A stretch of 44,146 bases of DNA from Clostridiales bacterium PH28_bin88 (lineage in GTDB: Bacteria; Bacillota; PH28-bin88), in contig LAKY01000024.1 of assembly GCA_000987045.1 (NCBI GenBank), positions 30,409 through 74,554 on the forward strand, written 5' to 3'. Each line of letters opens with the position of its first letter. Position 1 is the first letter of the stretch. The notes under the pieces are model-generated. The model searched no databases. It saw nothing but the letters and a program-made list of their open reading frames with translations, and was not told where the DNA came from. Positions 22,145-29,194 of this stretch are shown piece by piece. Made by a program: the position numbers and the translations under genes.

Positions 22145-23572
22145 TTGACGGAATTTATGCTCCTTAAGAAGACAATCGACTACTCCCGCGACGGAGTGGT
22201 GATCTTCAATTCAAAGGGTAAACTGGTTTACGCCAACAAAAGTTTTTTGCAACTATGCGAATATGACATGGATGAACTCACAGGATTATCTATTCCCGAA
22301 TTTGCGGCTAATTTGTTGCCTTTTCAACCGTATCGCTTGCCCTTGGAGATATATGCAGTTGGGGAGGATGACTTATTTCCAAATTTCAAGTATATGTTAA
22401 GAACTAAAACGGGTAGCGAAGTCCCTGTGCAGCTATCCGTTTTCCGGGATACAGCCATGGAATGGGAAGGTAGTTCGGGGTGTGTTATGCTGTTGCATGA
22501 AATCAAGACTCTAATTGAGTCCAAAAAATGGGAAGCAAAAACCAGTTTCCTTTTGCAGGCCGTCAAGGCCGGAGTCATGGCCGTAAATAAGGACCAGGTC
22601 ATTACCGTTTTTAATGATGCGGCAGAGGAAATGACAGGGTTAAAGAAGCCAGACGTCATGGGACGACACCATGATGAAGTGTTCGGTTATGTAGAACCGT
22701 CACAAAGATTTATCATTAATACCCTCCTGTATGGCGTTGAGCTGCACGGAAAAGAGATCTACAACTGCCCGTATACCCGGCGTGACGGGATGTTTGTCAT
22801 ACATACTACCCAGTTAAGGGATCAGTACAATGAAGTCATCGGAGCAATGGTTATCTTTCAGGATATAACAGAACAGCGCAAGTATGAGGAGGAAATTGCC
22901 AGGGCCGAACGTTTGGCAGTGGTCAGCGAAGTGGCCGCAGGAATGGCCCATGAGGTACGCAACCCCCTGACCACCGTAAAGGGCTTCATCCAGCTGTTAG
23001 CTAATCGGGTAGGAGAAGGGTCCCAGGAAAAGAGTTATTTCAATCTGATTCTTGAGGAGTTGGATAGAGCCAACCAGATCATTACCGATTTTCTGATGCT
23101 TACCAAGCCACAGCAAAAGGATATGGTCCATGCCAGCATCAACGACATTCTTAACCAGATAACGATGTTAGTAGAAAGTCAAGCATTTTTACAGGGTATT
23201 CAAATTGTAAAACATTTTGATGAGACTATCCCCAAGAGGGAAATAGGATTGAACCAGATCAAGCAGGTTTTTTTAAACCTCGTACGAAATGCCCTCCAGG
23301 CGATGCCTGATGGTGGTCAATTAACCCTCAGTACTTACTGGGATAAAAAAGATGATAACGTTGTTATACAGGTGACAGACACAGGCTGCGGCATTCCTCC
23401 GGAACACTTATCCAAGCTGTTTACCCCATTTTTCAGCACCAAGGAAGCGGGAACGGGGTTGGGGCTAACCTTGTCCTACCGGATTATCCAGAATCATGGT
23501 GGTAACATCGAGGTGGAGAGCCAGGAAAATAAGGGGACCACCTTTACTGTCAAGTTGCCTTTGAGCCGATAG
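22145..23572 (+). CDS. PAS-PAS sensor histidine kinase (sporulation/NtrB-like)
   Basis: A soluble sensor kinase of about 475 residues. Two PAS domains lie at about 10-120 (DGVVIFNSKGKLVYANKSF) and 130-250 (AGVMAVNKDQVITVFNDAAE to IFQDITEQRKYEEEIARAE). A HisKA domain follows with the phosphorylated His in AGMAHEVRNPLTTVKGFIQL (codon at 22949-22951), then an ATPase domain with N-box NLVRNALQAMPDGG, G1 DTGCGIP, F-box LFTPFFSTKEAGTG and GLGLTLS. No membrane segment and no adjacent response regulator are seen, so it is an orphan kinase like those that feed Spo0A. The TTG at 22145 has AGGTG 6 nt upstream; the GTG at 22136 overlaps that site. The first PAS domain sets the signal, which is unknown. 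Confidence 0.9.
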   Translation: MTEFMLLKKTIDYSRDGVVIFNSKGKLVYANKSFLQLCEYDMDELTGLSIPEFAANLLPFQPYRLPLEIYAVGEDDLFPNFKYMLRTKTGSEVPVQLSVFRDTAMEWEGSSGCVMLLHEIKTLIESKKWEAKTSFLLQAVKAGVMAVNKDQVITVFNDAAEEMTGLKKPDVMGRHHDEVFGYVEPSQRFIINTLLYGVELHGKEIYNCPYTRRDGMFVIHTTQLRDQYNEVIGAMVIFQDITEQRKYEEEIARAERLAVVSEVAAGMAHEVRNPLTTVKGFIQLLANRVGEGSQEKSYFNLILEELDRANQIITDFLMLTKPQQKDMVHASINDILNQITMLVESQAFLQGIQIVKHFDETIPKREIGLNQIKQVFLNLVRNALQAMPDGGQLTLSTYWDKKDDNVVIQVTDTGCGIPPEHLSKLFTPFFSTKEAGTGLGLTLSYRIIQNHGGNIEVESQENKGTTFTVKLPLSR

Positions 23573-23579
23573 CCTGCAT

Positions 23580-23966
23580 TTAAACGGCCGGCTCGCTTTC
23601 GGACCCGTAAACGACCGCAAAAACCTTCCCATTCGACCAAACTTGCAGCGAGTCCTCACTACCGGGCGATTCTACCGGCGGATCAAAGAGAAATTCGCGC
23701 TCCATCCCTTTACCCCTAACTGCTTGGCACCCCTTTTCATGCAGTTCACACAGGTTGACACCGCCCAGGGAAAAAACAACGCGGGTATCCTCCCGGGCAA
23801 ATACCACTAGCTTTGTGATTTTCAACCTCTTACCACGCGAGGAGCCCAATACCTCTTTTCCTTCATAGGCACGTGTAACCGAGAACCCTCCCAATAACCG
23901 CATGTTTTTGGTTCTCCCCTCATATGTTATCCATACATCGTATGGTGCTTTTAGGAAAATGTTCAA
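23580..23966 (-). CDS. Hypothetical protein, about 128 residues
   Basis: I do not recognise this protein. From the ATG at 23966 it reads a mostly beta-type, soluble sequence with a VWITYEGRTKNMRLL start, a basic middle (SSRGKRLKITKLVVFAR) and VFSLGGVNLCELHEKGCQ with two cysteines. No signal peptide or membrane segment is seen. The frame can be opened to 24203, but that part overlaps a better-supported small plus-strand gene, and a good minus-strand promoter lies at 24010-24038, downstream of that longer start. There is no strong ribosome site at 23966; a GTG about 27 bases upstream is an alternative. It is convergent with the histidine kinase gene, 7 bases between the stops. Confidence 0.55.
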   Translation of the reverse strand: MNIFLKAPYDVWITYEGRTKNMRLLGGFSVTRAYEGKEVLGSSRGKRLKITKLVVFAREDTRVVFSLGGVNLCELHEKGCQAVRGKGMEREFLFDPPVESPGSEDSLQVWSNGKVFAVVYGSESEPAV

Positions 23967-24009
23967 CATTCGGCTTGCATGTCTTTCGCTCACCAATAAA
24001 ACGGGGAAA

Positions 24010-24038
24010 ATAATATTAAAAAAGATGCCGGAAAACAA
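24010..24038 (-). promoter_or_regulatory. Probable promoter of the 23580-23966 gene
   Basis: On the minus strand TTGTTT (24033-24038), 17-nt spacer, TATTAT (24010-24015). A plus-strand candidate, TTGCAT (23975-23980) with TAAAAC (23997-24002) at 16 nt, lies next to it and could serve the small gene at 24088. Confidence 0.5.
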
Positions 24039-24087
24039 CTCCGAAATCCGTATATATAGGTAGGAAGGGTGAAGGAGTTGAGTTCCC

Positions 24088-24189
24088 ATGCTGACCAGAT
24101 ACTGCTCAAAGATGGACTTGGTGTACGCTATACTGGCGATTACAACGCTGGTATGGGGGTTCATCGCCACTATCCGGGATCTGTTGTAA
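24088..24189 (+). CDS. Small single-span membrane protein, 33 residues
   Basis: An ATG with AAGGAG about 10 nt upstream opens 33 codons. The product has a short polar start with Arg and Lys (MLTRYCSKMD), a hydrophobic span LVYAILAITTLVWGFIA (about 11-27) and a charged end TIRDLL. The charge pattern suggests a one-span protein in the inner membrane. A good terminator hairpin follows on the same strand at 24251-24276 (T-run TTTTATTATT). The position between divergent promoters and the presence of its own terminator support a real gene, although it is antisense to a longer, less likely minus-strand frame. The function is unknown; small membrane proteins of this type include regulators of kinases and transporters. 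Confidence 0.55.
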   Translation: MLTRYCSKMDLVYAILAITTLVWGFIATIRDLL

Positions 24190-24248
24190 TTACGTGTAAT
24201 CATTCAATTTGAAACCCTTTCAGGTTCTTCAGGATGCTTCAATAAAAC

Positions 24249-24284
24249 GAGCCTCCAGCAATTTTCTGCCGGAGGCTTTTATTA
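24249..24284. terminator. Bidirectional terminator between the small membrane protein and the amidase
   Basis: A 10-bp stem (GCCTCCAGCA at 24251-24260, TGCCGGAGGC at 24267-24276, one G-U pair) is followed on the plus strand by TTTTATTATT and on the minus strand by TCGTTTTATT. It serves both converging genes and begins within a few bases of the amidase stop. Confidence 0.88.
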
Positions 24285-26462
24285 TTGAGAGACAACATAT
24301 CTCTTAATACCACTAACAATCCCCTCCGCCGCCAGGTCACGGAAGGTGGGATCCGCTAACACCCGTTCTTCCTCCGGGTTAGAGATAAACGCGGTTTCTA
24401 CTAAAACGGAAGGTACCATGCTGTTCCGCAGGACTGAAAAGTTTGCTTCCCGCACTCCCTGGTCCTGCCGCTGGAGCTTCTGCAACAACTCTGCCTGGAT
24501 ACTGCGTGCCAGCCTCTTTCTCGTTTCAACCTGGGTCTCCCACTCCGTACCCCATGGGGCGTGGTAGTAGGTGGAAGTCCCTGCTATGGAACTAGTGGGC
24601 GATGCGTTGGCATGAATACTCACCAGCATGTCGGCTCCATTGTTGTTTGCCACCGCGGAGCGCTCGGGCAGGGTCAGGTTGGTGTCCCCGGTGCGGGTCA
24701 TGATGACCGTGGCTCCTTCGGCCAATAACTTTTCGCTCACCCGCCATGCAATATCTAAAACCACGTCCCGTTCCTTTAAGCCGGTAGGCCCGATTGCTCC
24801 AGGGTCGGTCCAGTCGCCCGGCTGCAAGCTACCGTGCCCGGCGTCAATCACGATGGTCCTCCCCGCCAGGCTGGCGGGCCGGATAGAAATTGTCAACACT
24901 TTGCCATCGTTTTCCGTCTTAGCCTCGTAGGCAGCCGGCCGGTCCAGGTCTACCACCATCCTGACGGTATCCGGCGTAAGCTGGCTGGTCCTCACCTGGA
25001 CCACAGGAGACCTCCCGACTTGAATAGCAGGTACCGACTCGCCTGTTTCCAGCTTTAACACCCCTGGCATGTCAAAAACCAGACGGGAAGGGTTGTCCAA
25101 CCGCAAAGCCTGAAGGGGGGTAAGGCTGTTGGCAGCAGAAACCCGCAAGGTAATCCCTCCAAGCGTCTGGTCCACACGGAGGCCGGTAACCAGATTTGAG
25201 GCGCCACCCGGGACTGCAGTTCCGGGACCTGCCCCAGTACCCCACCTGCCTATTTCCACAGGATTATCTCCGGTATTTCCGTCTTCCGGCAGGTTGGCTA
25301 CCATGTGGGTTGCCACCAGCCACCGGGCTACCCAGCCAACACCATCGGGTGTTTTGACCTTGTACCACCGGTCCTGTTCCCCTGTAATCTCCAACCTGGT
25401 ACCAAGCTCAACCTGGCCGACCAGCGGCGAAGTAATCTCAGGAACCAGTCTTATATTAACCGTTTCACCCATAATAATAGCGGTCTTTTTAATTTCCAAG
25501 AGCGGCTGCCCGCCAGCCCCGTTATCCGGCGATGCAGGGGCCGGGACTACTTCCCTTACATCCACCAGCCAGCCGGCAATCCACCCCTCCTTGCCCAGGA
25601 CCTTGACCCGGTACCAATCACCCTCCTGCCCCAACACCTCCAGGCGCTGTCCAAGTGAGACCTTGGTTAACACCTGCCGGTCAGTCCCGGGGCCAGTGCG
25701 CACGTTCACCACGTCGGACATCACCACCGCCACCCGGGCGGTGGGAGGCGGTAGTGTTGGCTCTACCTCATCACCGGGCGGAACTTCCTGCGGACCGGAA
25801 CCCTGTTCCGGTTCTTCCAACCTGACATGCCAACCGGCCACCCATCCCTTCCTCTTGTCGGGGAGTTGGACCTCAAACCACTCGCCCTGCTGCCCCACCA
25901 CCGTGAGGCGGGTTCCCTGGGGCACCTGGTCAATTCGACTATAAGAGGTATCCGGTCCGGACCGGATATTCAAGTTGTTGCCCGTCACCACAGCAATGCG
26001 GATGGTTGGAGCAGGTGCTGCCCCCTGGGAGAGTTCCACGGTGGCGCTTTCACCCACCCACTTGACCACCATGCCCAGAGTTTCAGCGACGAACCGGAGG
26101 GGTACCATCGTCCGGTCGTTTCTTAGCACCGGTACAGTATCCAGGTCTACTGTTTTGCCGTTCACTATAGCCCGGTTGGTATTGATCCATAGCTGGATGG
26201 TTTGCCCCTGGCGCTGGATGGATACCTGCTGCCGGTCTCCGTCCCATTCCACCTGGCTGCCCAGGGCTTGCATCACAAACCTGACCGGTACCATGGTGCG
26301 GCCGTTGGTGTCTATGTAGGCGGGGACATCGGATGAAACCATTTCCCCGTTTAGCTTAATGTTGACATCTCCGGGTGCCCCCAGAACCAAGTCAGCCGGA
26401 AAGGGCATCAACAGGAGTATACTTGTTATGAAAAGTACTAAATATGGGCTGAGCTTTTGCAA
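24282..26462 (-). CDS. N-acetylmuramoyl-L-alanine amidase with stalk, three SH3 and AMIN domains
   Basis: Exported wall hydrolase that cuts the bond between MurNAc and the peptide stem. The 726 residues show a signal peptide (about 1-29) and a copper-amine-oxidase-N type domain (30-145; two repeats with GRTMVPVRFVMQALG and DRTMVPLRFVAETLG). Three bacterial SH3 repeats follow (about 153-212, 242-300, 327-385; each with NIRSGP-like and WVAGW-like ends), then an AMIN domain (about 425-530) that binds peptidoglycan, and a C-terminal Amidase_3 domain (538-726). The zinc ligands are seen in IDAGHG, LKERD and SIHAN, the catalytic Glu in VETAFISN. The start is a TTG with AGGAGG 6 nt upstream. A bidirectional terminator follows. 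The many binding modules suggest tight anchoring to the wall. Confidence 0.95.
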   Translation of the reverse strand: MQKLSPYLVLFITSILLLMPFPADLVLGAPGDVNIKLNGEMVSSDVPAYIDTNGRTMVPVRFVMQALGSQVEWDGDRQQVSIQRQGQTIQLWINTNRAIVNGKTVDLDTVPVLRNDRTMVPLRFVAETLGMVVKWVGESATVELSQGAAPAPTIRIAVVTGNNLNIRSGPDTSYSRIDQVPQGTRLTVVGQQGEWFEVQLPDKRKGWVAGWHVRLEEPEQGSGPQEVPPGDEVEPTLPPPTARVAVVMSDVVNVRTGPGTDRQVLTKVSLGQRLEVLGQEGDWYRVKVLGKEGWIAGWLVDVREVVPAPASPDNGAGGQPLLEIKKTAIIMGETVNIRLVPEITSPLVGQVELGTRLEITGEQDRWYKVKTPDGVGWVARWLVATHMVANLPEDGNTGDNPVEIGRWGTGAGPGTAVPGGASNLVTGLRVDQTLGGITLRVSAANSLTPLQALRLDNPSRLVFDMPGVLKLETGESVPAIQVGRSPVVQVRTSQLTPDTVRMVVDLDRPAAYEAKTENDGKVLTISIRPASLAGRTIVIDAGHGSLQPGDWTDPGAIGPTGLKERDVVLDIAWRVSEKLLAEGATVIMTRTGDTNLTLPERSAVANNNGADMLVSIHANASPTSSIAGTSTYYHAPWGTEWETQVETRKRLARSIQAELLQKLQRQDQGVREANFSVLRNSMVPSVLVETAFISNPEEERVLADPTFRDLAAEGIVSGIKRYVVSQ

Positions 26463-26620
26463 GGTTTACCTCCTAAAAAACAACAGTGGCGGCTCTTGTG
26501 GTAACAATTCTCGCTAAGTGTCAAATATTCCTGCGACAACAACCCACTCTAGGGATGGTAATTGCTGCTTGGAGGATAACTTCCTTCTCTTTAGACGCAT
26601 TTTGTCGGATTTTGTTCCCA

Positions 26621-26647
26621 CAAAAAAGGGCCGAAAAATTCAGCCCC
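26621..26647 (-). terminator. Rho-independent terminator after the 26655-27473 gene
   Basis: On the minus strand GGGCTGAA and TTCGGCCC form an 8-bp stem (one G-U pair) with a short T loop, followed by TTTTTTGTG. It lies 8 bases beyond the stop. Confidence 0.85.
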
Positions 26648-26654
26648 AGCAAAT

Positions 26655-27473
26655 TTATTGACGTTTAAAAGCTGCCTTGTTCCGGTCCCAAAGGTAAGAC
26701 TCGCTAATCGTCTCAGAGCCTGTGATTATATAATCCCCGTGAATATCACCCAGTGTTTTGCCCCTCCCCTGGGTCTTTACCCCGTTGACTTCGATACGAC
26801 CCTCAGGGAGAAAAACGATGTCGACCTTTTCCTCCGTCATCAACCACCTGGTTTGATGGCCTTTTAGCTCGTTCCCCTCGGGGTAATACTCCTTCCGGTA
26901 CCGGTCCCTTTCCCACGCTTTTTCCCATGTCCGGCCTTTAAACACGTATACCGCCTTGGTCCTTGCCTCGAAAAAGGCCCCAAACATCTCGTCCAGATAT
27001 TGGTCCACCGCCAGGGCTTTGTAAGGTAGGCCGGGAAGGCCGACTATACCGACCCTGGTTACGGGCACTAAATCATCAAGTGCTCCGGCAAGGGCGTAAC
27101 CATGCGAACCCTGGACGAACACCCCTACAACACCTTGGTCCTTGCCCATGGAGACGGCCACAATCAATTCCTGGTCTTTAGCGGGATGGATATCGCCAAA
27201 GACGATCCGGTGACTGAGAGAACTTTGTTCCAACCAACCAGTCAGATCCATCATCGCCAGCATAGCTTCTACCACCCGCCGCTCTGCTTGCCGGAGGTCT
27301 CCGGGAATCTCTCCCTTCAGGACTTTGATCGCCTCTTCTTCCAGTACCTTTCCGGCGGCCGGTTGCACTTCCTTTTTCGTCAACCAACCTCCCTCTCGGT
27401 TGTATCGCACCCCCGTGGCCACCAGGGCTAACAAGACAGCTACCAACAGAACCGGTCCAACCGACTTTTTCAT
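26655..27473 (-). CDS. Hypothetical exported or membrane-anchored protein
   Basis: 272 residues that I do not recognise. The N-terminus has Lys-Lys followed by one hydrophobic segment (VGPVLLVAVLLALVATGV, about 5-22) without a lipobox, so it is either a signal peptide or an anchor. The rest is soluble, with a beta-rich middle (ELIVAVSMGKDQGVVGVFVQ) and a C-terminal half with several Trp and Tyr. It lies between two wall-active enzymes on the same strand: the deacetylase lipoprotein upstream (129-base gap) and the amidase downstream, with its own terminator in between. A role in the cell envelope is inference from place and export only. Confidence 0.7.
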   Translation of the reverse strand: MKKSVGPVLLVAVLLALVATGVRYNREGGWLTKKEVQPAAGKVLEEEAIKVLKGEIPGDLRQAERRVVEAMLAMMDLTGWLEQSSLSHRIVFGDIHPAKDQELIVAVSMGKDQGVVGVFVQGSHGYALAGALDDLVPVTRVGIVGLPGLPYKALAVDQYLDEMFGAFFEARTKAVYVFKGRTWEKAWERDRYRKEYYPEGNELKGHQTRWLMTEEKVDIVFLPEGRIEVNGVKTQGRGKTLGDIHGDYIITGSETISESYLWDRNKAAFKRQ

Positions 27474-27602
27474 TACCCCGCCCCCTTTTGCCGGGTAAGA
27501 TTACCGGCCAGTACTAATTTACTGCTCCTTCCCTTCTCACTTTCCAACCATTTGATGGAAGTTCGAAGAAGCTCTTGTTGCGAAGGGGACGCAGACCAGT
27601 CG

Positions 27603-28682
27603 CTATTTTGGTTCACCCGAATAAAGGATAACGTTCTTCCCTTTGACCCGTTCCATGTCCAGGTCTCCTGATTTGCTATCCGGGATAGTAATTGTGTCGG
27701 GGTCACCGTCACTGACATAGCGGTCCTCGGGGTTTTGGCGGAAGTGATCCAGCCACTGGCCGATGTACGGGTCGGAAGCGCGCACCCGGGGAATGGCCGC
27801 CGGATCGAATTTGGTGACCACCGGGGAGGGGGCCGGATTGGAACCTACCAGCAAAACCGCCCGGTTACGGTATTTCACCCCGTTGTACTCCCCCGTTACC
27901 GCCAGTTCCTGGTTTTTGGGCCTGGAGCCATAGGGGAGGGCCAGGCTATCTACCTGGTACCCGGGTAATATTTTTTGAGTTTCCTCCACGTGCCTGGCCA
28001 GGGCCTCCTGTACCTTGTCATCGGAAAGGTCAGCCAGCTTCTGGTGACCAACGGTATGGTTGCCAATGTCCATCCCCATTTCTACCAGCATCCGGTACTT
28101 TTCCGCCTTGTACTGGGGTTGACGGAAAGGATTTGGATAGTAGCTGTAGAAGGTGGCGGCGGTGCCGAAGTCCGGGTGTTCCTCGGCAAAGGCCTTGATC
28201 ATACCCACCGCGCTGTTGGGGTCGATGACCGGTTTGCCATCCTCTTCAATAAGGTTAAATTGGCCCTGAGTGGCGTCGTCAAAGGTCAGTATCACCGGAG
28301 CGTACCCCTCCGGCAGGTTAATGTTGTTACTAACGTAATCCAAAAGACTGACCAGGCGATAGCCTTCCCGGTACAGAAGCTCCAGGTCCTGCCGGAAATT
28401 CTCCGGGGTGCGTGTCCACTCCGCCTCGGGATAGCCGATGTTATGGTACATCAGCACCATCACCCTGCCCGCCTCGTTCGGCTGATAGGGGCCTTTGGGT
28501 ACCTGTGGCGCCGGTGGCGCCTGGGACGGATTCGATCCGGTTGGTTGCGAACCGGTCGTAGGTTCATGGACCGGTGCGGAAACCGGCGGTCCCGGGTTGG
28601 TATCGTCCTGTTTTTGGCCGCAGCCGGATAAAAGAACCACGGCCAGAGCTAAAAGGAAGGCTGCAACTAGTGGATGCCTCAT
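27603..28682 (-). CDS. Polysaccharide deacetylase-family lipoprotein
   Basis: About 359 residues from the ATG at 28682, chosen because GGAG lies 9 nt upstream; ATGs at 28691 and 28703 are alternatives. A lipoprotein signal peptide ends in LLSGC. A Pro/Gly/Ser linker follows (about 22-68), then a deacetylase-fold domain. VLMYHNIGY near the domain start, LTFDDATQ in place of the usual TFDDGP, and GNHTVGHQ (metal His pair) are visible. The Asp-Asp and His ligands are kept, but the glycine-proline end of the first motif is not, so activity on chitin-like polymers may differ. It is one of three deacetylase-fold genes within 5.5 kb. It probably acts on peptidoglycan or another wall glycan at the outer membrane face. 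Confidence 0.87.
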   Translation of the reverse strand: MRHPLVAAFLLALAVVLLSGCGQKQDDTNPGPPVSAPVHEPTTGSQPTGSNPSQAPPAPQVPKGPYQPNEAGRVMVLMYHNIGYPEAEWTRTPENFRQDLELLYREGYRLVSLLDYVSNNINLPEGYAPVILTFDDATQGQFNLIEEDGKPVIDPNSAVGMIKAFAEEHPDFGTAATFYSYYPNPFRQPQYKAEKYRMLVEMGMDIGNHTVGHQKLADLSDDKVQEALARHVEETQKILPGYQVDSLALPYGSRPKNQELAVTGEYNGVKYRNRAVLLVGSNPAPSPVVTKFDPAAIPRVRASDPYIGQWLDHFRQNPEDRYVSDGDPDTITIPDSKSGDLDMERVKGKNVILYSGEPK

Positions 28683-28830
28683 TTGCTTCATCTCCGTTCC
28701 CATGTGCCTGTGTATTTACGGTAGAGAGGCTCATATATTTCGACACGCCACCCGGCCTTGCCTGTTGAAGAAGTTAAGCCAACTGATTCCAAATAATACC
28801 TTAAAGATTGAACAAAATAACACCAAACCG

Positions 28831-28860
28831 TTGACCAGAACACCTGTTCTATAATAAAAT
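28831..28860 (+). promoter_or_regulatory. Promoter with a LexA-like box, upstream of a structured RNA and the ABC-F gene
   Basis: TTGACC (28831-28836), 18-nt spacer, TAAAAT (28855-28860). The spacer contains the palindrome AGAACACCTGTTCT (28837-28850), which has the GAAC-N4-GTTC core of the Gram-positive LexA operator but lacks the outer C and G of the perfect box at 15265. Binding there would hide the promoter. Regulation by LexA is a hypothesis. Confidence 0.5.
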
Positions 28861-28944
28861 AGTAACAGGAGGTGGTGACGGCTTGTGAATACTTAGTAAA
28901 TATAAATATAAAGAAAGGAAAAAGGTTTCTTAGCAGTCACATCC

Positions 28945-29155
28945 GATGATGCGTCGCAAAGACACGTTGTAAAAGTCGGGCGCGGAGGTTAGAACAACCA
29001 GGCGGTGGGTAACACCCCCTTCCGGGCAGAACGTACGGCCTACAGGCTGACGGCGGGATTTCGTAAGAAAGACCACCCGGTACATAAGCGAAAGCTTATG
29101 GCTGAGCAGTTGAATCCTGTGACACTGCCTCCCGTTAGTCGGCGGGAGAGAAACC
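28945..29155 (+). ncRNA. Structured noncoding RNA or leader, resembling the raiA motif
   Basis: About 210 nt without a plausible gene on either strand but dense in hairpins: GGTT-AGAAC-AACC (28987-28999), GGTG-GGTAA-CACC, GGCC-TACA-GGCT, the perfect GNRA-capped CATAAGC-GAAA-GCTTATG (29083-29100), GCAGT...ACTGC, and CTCCCG...CGGGAG ahead of the ABC-F gene. The size, the GC-rich body after an A+T-rich leader, and the GGTTAGAACAACC-GGTGGGTAACACC layout remind me of the raiA RNA of Firmicutes. That identity is from memory and unverified. It begins about 80 nt downstream of a good promoter and ends about 40 nt before the ABC-F start, so it could instead be an attenuating leader of that gene. Confidence 0.5.
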
Positions 29156-29194
29156 TAAACATCTAATTTGTTCAGGTTTCAGAAACCAGGAACC

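Noticed and set aside
23967..24203. Longer N-terminus (about 79 residues) for the 23580-23966 gene
   Set aside because: It is antisense to a small gene with proper signals and lies upstream of the best minus-strand promoter; composition looks non-coding.
27473..27718. 81-codon minus-strand frame overlapping the end of the lipoprotein deacetylase
   Set aside because: It overlaps the better-supported gene, has biased composition and no ribosome site.
28850..28855. TATAAT as the -10 element of the promoter at 28831
   Set aside because: Only 13 nt from TTGACC; TAAAAT at 28855 gives a workable 18-nt spacer.
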